DNA of 64,000 nucleotides from Clostridia bacterium (GTDB lineage Bacteria > Bacillota > Clostridia > Christensenellales > Borkfalkiaceae): the NCBI GenBank assembly GCA_017504795.1, contig JAFVQM010000015.1, forward strand, positions 1 through 64,000, in the 5' to 3' direction. The position numbers and the translations under genes were made by a program. The notes below the pieces were generated by a model, which was not told the DNA's origin, searched no databases, and worked only from the letters and a program-made list of their open reading frames with translations. The number at the start of each line of letters is the position of its first letter. Within the stretch, counting starts at the first letter, position 1. This document shows positions 59,420 to 64,000 of this stretch, one piece after another.

Positions 59420-62400
59420 ATGAAAAAGACTTTATTCTGTATAATTTTAGCAATTATATCAATTTTTAGTTTTTCCTTCGTGGCTTGTAACCCAGGTGGA
59501 GAAGACCCGGGCCCTGTTGCTAATGCTGAACTTGACGAGTATAACCAAATAGTTAACCAAATGAAAGACGTGTTTACCCAAGTTTCTAATCAGCCGGCAT
59601 CAATAGTTTCTAATCGGCTAGCATCAACGGGTGCAGATACTTTAATGAAAGCAAATAATGGCTACGGCGAAAAGAAATTAAACGGCGTAACGGGTGCAAG
59701 TTTATATAATTCGCAAGCGTTGCTTACAAGTTCTAACGAAAGTATAATATCAAATATGTTTGCGATTATGAACGCTGATTTAACAAAGAAAGAGTCTAAC
59801 GATATGGACTATTACGCTTATGGTATAGACTTTTCTACGATGACGGCGAGAATTGCAGGTTATGCGGCAAACAACTATTTTAAGGTAAGTTCATTTTACG
59901 GCTTAAATATTTTGATGGATTATGGTGGAAATACTGTAATTAACGCAAGCGTAGAAAAAGAAGGGAACACTATAAAAACCTATTTGTTTACAACCTTCAA
60001 AAATTCTAGAAATGAACTTTTCAAAGAGTATAACTATGCTGAAATAAATTTCACGAGTAAAACGAATTTTAACATTTTAGTTATAGACTACGTTTATGAT
60101 GAGCAGGATAGTATTACGTCACAAACGATGATTTATGCATCAAGCGACGAAGACTTTTTCTTGCTTAGTGGAGATATTGATAATCCAAAAACGGGAATAG
60201 CTTTCTTTGATTTGGGAGAGTCAAGTCCTGCATACGTTCTTGAAGGCAATAAAACGAATACTATAAGTAATTTATACGGCATTATGTCGCAAGAGTTTGC
60301 TTTGTCAAGCCAAGACAAAGCCAAAATAGGTGGCTTATACAACACGCAAGATTATTCTATAAGTTACGATAAAGTCGTTCAAGCGAAAACCGACCTTGGC
60401 ATTTTAATAAACACGGATAGTGAAGAATACGTTCCGCCGATCGGTTTTGTTTCTAACAAAAACGCAGAAGATTTAATCGGCAGAAAAACTTTACAAGCCT
60501 TTGTTGATGATGGCAAAAGTGTTGACGGCACGACCTTAACAATTCCTGACGAATTTAATTATTTAAGTGGTGGCATATATTTTCAAGCCGATATAGACAC
60601 GCTCGTTATCCCGTCATCTATTAAAGGAATTGTGGTTTACGACTATAACTGGAACCACTCTATTTTAGATGATACGCTTTGCTATGATTATGAAGGTGGC
60701 AGATATAAAGCGTGGGGTGGAATTTTAACTTCTTACGTTTTAGATAATAACGGCGAGTTTATGGATCAAAACAGAAAACCATTTAAGAAGTTTATACTTT
60801 TAGATGATAACGGCGAGCCAACTAATGAAACGGATGCTTTTGTTTTAGATGATATGGGCAACCTTTGGCTAAAAGATTCTAACGGCAACAAAAACTACTT
60901 ATGGGGCTTTGTAAGTGAGCCTTTATCAGACACCCTTTATTTACCGTCACCAACTTATGAAATGATAAATAATAAATACGTCGAAGTTGAACATTTCTAT
61001 GGCGGAAATTTCTCTACGTACTTACAAAACGTTGGAAAGGCTGATGATTACGTAGACACAATTAAACATCTTGTTATAGAAGGATACGTTGTTGAGCAAG
61101 ACATTCCAGAAATGGGAATTCAGGCGGGATTCAAACTTTTAAGAAATAATTTCCTTATGAAATATGATACCCCAGACGGCACGAGTATTGGTTTTGATTG
61201 GAAGTTTGACACCGTTACTATAAATAACGTCATCAATGGCGCGAGAGTAGGTATAGGCGACATGTTTGGCGGTCAAACAAAAATTGGAAAAGTCATCTTA
61301 AACGGAGACTTTGAAACCATTACGTATGTCAACGGTTATATAATAACTGAAGAAAACCAAAATCCATCAAGTGGTGGTGGAGATAAGGTGGATATTGCTT
61401 TGCCAGACAATGGGCCAAATGGACCAAAGGTTATCGGAACTTACGCGTTTAGTGAAGATTATGAATTAAACGGTAGAGAAAACGCATATTTTTCTTACGA
61501 TAGCATTGTTTATGGTAAAAAAGTTGTTGAAATATACGATGACGAGCATCAACTCCCTGTTTTCCCAGATGCAGAAACCTTGGTTATTAAATCAAGCGTC
61601 ACCGAACTTAGGGTTGATCATTCTTTATTACAAATAGGTATATATACTATGCCGGAAGATAGAAAACTCACAATAGAGTTTGAAAATATAGCAGGAATCA
61701 CCTTAGACTCTTTCTTTATTAACGATTTTATGGGGCAAGATTCAAATAGGGTAGAAAAAATCAAGTTTAACGTTTCTGAAACTTATATGCAAAAGTTCCT
61801 TGAAAACATAGCGTGGAACAATTATGCAAGTTGGCTTTCTGAAGCGATAAATTCTGGCAAATATACCATTGAATACGGCACTCCTCACCCTGCTGAAAAC
61901 GAGTTCTTTGAAAACTTTGATTTTAACGATGGATACGTTAGAAAAAAAGAAACCAACACGGCGACCACGTTTGAAATTAACGACGAGTTTTTAAGTTTAG
62001 TTAAGCAAGTTACAGGCAAAGAGTTAAGAGACCTTTATTTGGGCGGTGACTATGAAACTAACGTAAAAGTTATTCTAAATATAAGTAAAGAGTACGTTGA
62101 TAACGGTGGAGCAATTCCTAGCGTTAGTGGTGTAAATATCGTTGAAATTGCAAGCGAAATGAAAGAATTTGACGACCTTACTGCAATTTTAGATAGAATT
62201 TGCCCAACTGATAAAGCGAAACTTATATTTAACGGCACTAAGCAAGAATTAACGAGTCGCACGCAAGGTTTAGGCGAAACATATATAACAAAGTTACTAT
62301 ACGCTGAATACTATTATTATGAAGAAATTTCGTTCTCTGACAATGAAACTCTTTATAGGGGCTTTGTTAATAGTACTTTGACGTATGAAGATGAAAGAAT

Positions 62401-62740
62401 TAAACTTTCAATAACCTATGTTGACGGCGTGCAAACAGAATATCATTTCGAAGACAAGTTAAATCTAAGCGTGTCTTATACGGGTGAAAATAACAACGCA
62501 AACGATTATGATGATAACGATATATATTGGGTGATAAGCGTAGGTATGTACGAGATAGAAGGCGAGTCTTTCACGTATGGAGACCAAACGATTATCATTC
62601 CTAAATATGAACTTACAATCCGTTATGCATATGGTGAAAACGAAGATTATTCCCTTATCTTCGTATACGGAACAGACGACTCAGAATACAGTGTAAAATT
62701 TGGCATAAATTCGTTGCCACCGACGATAACGATTTCATAA
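59420..62740 (+). CDS. Large surface lipoprotein of unknown function
   Basis: About 1106 residues. Signal peptide MKKTLFCIILAIISIFSFS with lipobox FVAC, then PGGEDPGP. Repeated short segments such as DGTTLTIPDEFNYLSGGIYF, DTLVIPSSIKGIVVYDY and AETLVIKSSVTELRVD recall the LRR_5/BspA style, mixed with long acidic, aromatic beta stretches. A mid-region PSSGGGDK linker separates two halves. ATG 59420 is set by the signal peptide and AAAGGA 10 nt upstream. No enzyme domain recognised; likely adhesion or binding. Confidence 0.7.
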   Translation: MKKTLFCIILAIISIFSFSFVACNPGGEDPGPVANAELDEYNQIVNQMKDVFTQVSNQPASIVSNRLASTGADTLMKANNGYGEKKLNGVTGASLYNSQALLTSSNESIISNMFAIMNADLTKKESNDMDYYAYGIDFSTMTARIAGYAANNYFKVSSFYGLNILMDYGGNTVINASVEKEGNTIKTYLFTTFKNSRNELFKEYNYAEINFTSKTNFNILVIDYVYDEQDSITSQTMIYASSDEDFFLLSGDIDNPKTGIAFFDLGESSPAYVLEGNKTNTISNLYGIMSQEFALSSQDKAKIGGLYNTQDYSISYDKVVQAKTDLGILINTDSEEYVPPIGFVSNKNAEDLIGRKTLQAFVDDGKSVDGTTLTIPDEFNYLSGGIYFQADIDTLVIPSSIKGIVVYDYNWNHSILDDTLCYDYEGGRYKAWGGILTSYVLDNNGEFMDQNRKPFKKFILLDDNGEPTNETDAFVLDDMGNLWLKDSNGNKNYLWGFVSEPLSDTLYLPSPTYEMINNKYVEVEHFYGGNFSTYLQNVGKADDYVDTIKHLVIEGYVVEQDIPEMGIQAGFKLLRNNFLMKYDTPDGTSIGFDWKFDTVTINNVINGARVGIGDMFGGQTKIGKVILNGDFETITYVNGYIITEENQNPSSGGGDKVDIALPDNGPNGPKVIGTYAFSEDYELNGRENAYFSYDSIVYGKKVVEIYDDEHQLPVFPDAETLVIKSSVTELRVDHSLLQIGIYTMPEDRKLTIEFENIAGITLDSFFINDFMGQDSNRVEKIKFNVSETYMQKFLENIAWNNYASWLSEAINSGKYTIEYGTPHPAENEFFENFDFNDGYVRKKETNTATTFEINDEFLSLVKQVTGKELRDLYLGGDYETNVKVILNISKEYVDNGGAIPSVSGVNIVEIASEMKEFDDLTAILDRICPTDKAKLIFNGTKQELTSRTQGLGETYITKLLYAEYYYYEEISFSDNETLYRGFVNSTLTYEDERIKLSITYVDGVQTEYHFEDKLNLSVSYTGENNNANDYDDNDIYWVISVGMYEIEGESFTYGDQTIIIPKYELTIRYAYGENEDYSLIFVYGTDDSEYSVKFGINSLPPTITIS

Positions 62741-62806
62741 TTTACAATAAAACACAAATTGATATTTACCAAACTAAGTAGAATAATCGATTTCAAGGAG
62801 AATTGT

Positions 62807-64000
62807 ATGAAAAAAATACTTAAACGAGTGTTTTTACTAACCTTGTGTGTTATGTTTACGCTTTTCACCGCTTGTGGTGACGATAGCGGAAATGCTGGTG
62901 GCACGAACCTTAACTCAACTGAATATCAAGGCAGTTCTTTTAACGATAGCAACGTGGTTGAAGTTTGCGGTGTGTATAGCGCAGTTCCTAAAACTGTTGA
63001 AGCGGTAATTTCACTTTCGCCCACTTACGAAGATAGGGGAGGCGTAATCTTTGGAAATTACGACGGGAAAAACCCCTGCGTTAACTTTGAAGTTCACGAA
63101 GGCGGTTGCCCCCGCTTTTACTACTCGTGTAACGGCGAAGTTCAAGACGTTTTGTTTTCAACCGACGTTCGCTCCGAAACCTTTACTCATATTGCCTTTA
63201 CGTTTTCTAAAACCGAAGTGGTTTTATACGTTGACGGCGTTGAAAAAGAAAGGGAAAGTCTTACTATAACCGAAGAGATAACCGACCTATCAACCCCCTT
63301 TTGCATAGGTGGTGACCAGCGCTCGGCAAACTCGCAGTACTTTAAGGGCAAGATAAAAAGCGTTTGTTTATATTCTAGCGTTAAATCGCCTAGCGAAATT
63401 AAGAGTGATAAAAACGGCGTTGATTTGCAGAGCGATACGATTATGGGCTGTTATTTGTTTAACGCCTTGTCTGGTGGCGACGTTATCGTAGACTTATCAA
63501 AAAACTCCTTAAACGCAAAAGTGTATAGCGAGTGGCTTAGCGAAGGCGCAAACGTAACCGACTACGATTTTTCGTTTATGGTAATAGGGGATACTCAGAT
63601 AATAACTTCCGAGCACCCCGACAAACTCAAAAATATATACGACTACGTTTTAGATAACGTTGAAAGTAAAAAGGTAAAGCACGTATTTGGCGTTGGTGAC
63701 ATAACCGACCGTGACGCGACTTCCGAGTGGTGGACTGCAACCGAGCAAATTAGTAGGCTTGACGGGGTAGTTCCGTATTCGGTGATACGCGGTAATCACG
63801 ACATATATAGCGCGAATAAAAAACTTTCTAACAAATCGTATTTTGACGATTATTTTGGAACTGACGACTGTTTTTACAGTGACGAGTACGTAGATTGTTA
63901 TAAAGGTGACGGAAACGCTTTCAAGGCTAGAAACACCGTTCACGAATTTTCGGCAGGCGGAAGAGATTATTTAGTAATTTGTTTAGACTACGGCGCGGAT
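62807..64000 (+). CDS. LamG-metallophosphoesterase lipoprotein, 3'-partial
   Basis: 398 codons in the window, open to its end. Signal peptide with lipobox FTAC. Residues about 45-220 form a concanavalin/LamG-like domain (FTHIAFTFSKTEVVLYVDGVEKE, FCIGGDQRS). From about 255 a calcineurin-like phosphoesterase begins: FMVIGDTQII (motif I, Asp), GVGDITDRD (motif II) and RGNHDIY (motif III); the later His motifs are beyond the edge. AAGGAG lies 7 nt before the ATG. Extracellular phosphatase or nuclease role inferred. Confidence 0.85.
   Translation, partial: MKKILKRVFLLTLCVMFTLFTACGDDSGNAGGTNLNSTEYQGSSFNDSNVVEVCGVYSAVPKTVEAVISLSPTYEDRGGVIFGNYDGKNPCVNFEVHEGGCPRFYYSCNGEVQDVLFSTDVRSETFTHIAFTFSKTEVVLYVDGVEKERESLTITEEITDLSTPFCIGGDQRSANSQYFKGKIKSVCLYSSVKSPSEIKSDKNGVDLQSDTIMGCYLFNALSGGDVIVDLSKNSLNAKVYSEWLSEGANVTDYDFSFMVIGDTQIITSEHPDKLKNIYDYVLDNVESKKVKHVFGVGDITDRDATSEWWTATEQISRLDGVVPYSVIRGNHDIYSANKKLSNKSYFDDYFGTDDCFYSDEYVDCYKGDGNAFKARNTVHEFSAGGRDYLVICLDYGAD

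Overview
The window looks like chromosomal DNA from an uncultured, spore-forming, low to moderate G+C Clostridia (Bacillota) of an animal gut or similar anaerobic habitat. Evidence: sporulation genes (yqfC, yqfD and a SpoIIQ-like M23 protein), an L21 leader with rplU and an L27 carrying the Firmicutes N-terminal extension, many lipobox lipoproteins, GTP-type PEP carboxykinase, acetate kinase, and near-consensus sigma-A promoters with 17-bp spacers. No plasmid or complete phage is seen. The assignment rests on gene content and is an inference.

Layout. 1-8.7 kb: two paralogous beta-propeller-like surface proteins (the first broken by a frameshift), alaA, a GH28 pectinase-like enzyme, and a minus-strand pair of an SGNH esterase and a large putative glycosidase. 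8.8-17.3 kb: glpK with a monoacylglycerol-lipase-like hydrolase, a CapD-type nucleotide-sugar dehydratase, ackA, a GH36-like alpha-galactosidase and HU. 17.4-28.6 kb: a degenerate AraM-like protein overlapping an AraL/NagD-like phosphatase, a SpoIIQ-like gene, an M1-like peptidase lipoprotein, a BspA-type leucine-rich lipoprotein, a membrane protein with an L15-like tail, a COG2426 membrane protein, ttcA and rhaB. 29-42.3 kb: two small surface proteins behind duplicated promoter DNA, a DUF1846 protein, mrp, yqeY, rplU-rpmA, pckA, a patatin and lipoproteins. 42.3-47.8 kb: an exonuclease, an XRE/orphan module bounded by 37-bp direct repeats, an AAA/DUF4143 ATPase, asnA and galM. 47.9-54.4 kb: a tightly overlapping housekeeping operon yqfC-yqfD-phoH-pgpH-ybeY-era-trmB-esterase. 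54.4-64 kb: tRNA-Leu, three YwaF-like membrane proteins around an AEC transporter, tRNA-Ser with duplicated 3' ends enclosing a cI/cro-like switch, and two surface lipoproteins, the last running off the window.

How the genes fit together: the recognisable metabolism is degradation of plant and host glycans and glycerides (GH28, GH36, SGNH esterase, rhamnulokinase, galactose mutarotase, glycerol kinase plus lipase), ending in acetate fermentation (ackA) and C4/PEP interconversion (pckA).

Most noteworthy: (i) an in-frame TAG in the essential GTPase gene era; (ii) four promoters whose -10 box lies 6-7 nt before the ATG, predicting leaderless mRNAs; (iii) an apparently undescribed family of intergenic hairpin elements of about 130 bp, with terminal inverted repeats and compensatory base changes; (iv) two small regulator modules bounded by direct repeats, one at a tRNA-Ser 3' end with three palindromic operators; (v) a membrane protein fused to a ribosomal-protein-L15-like tail that shares a second domain with another protein in the window.
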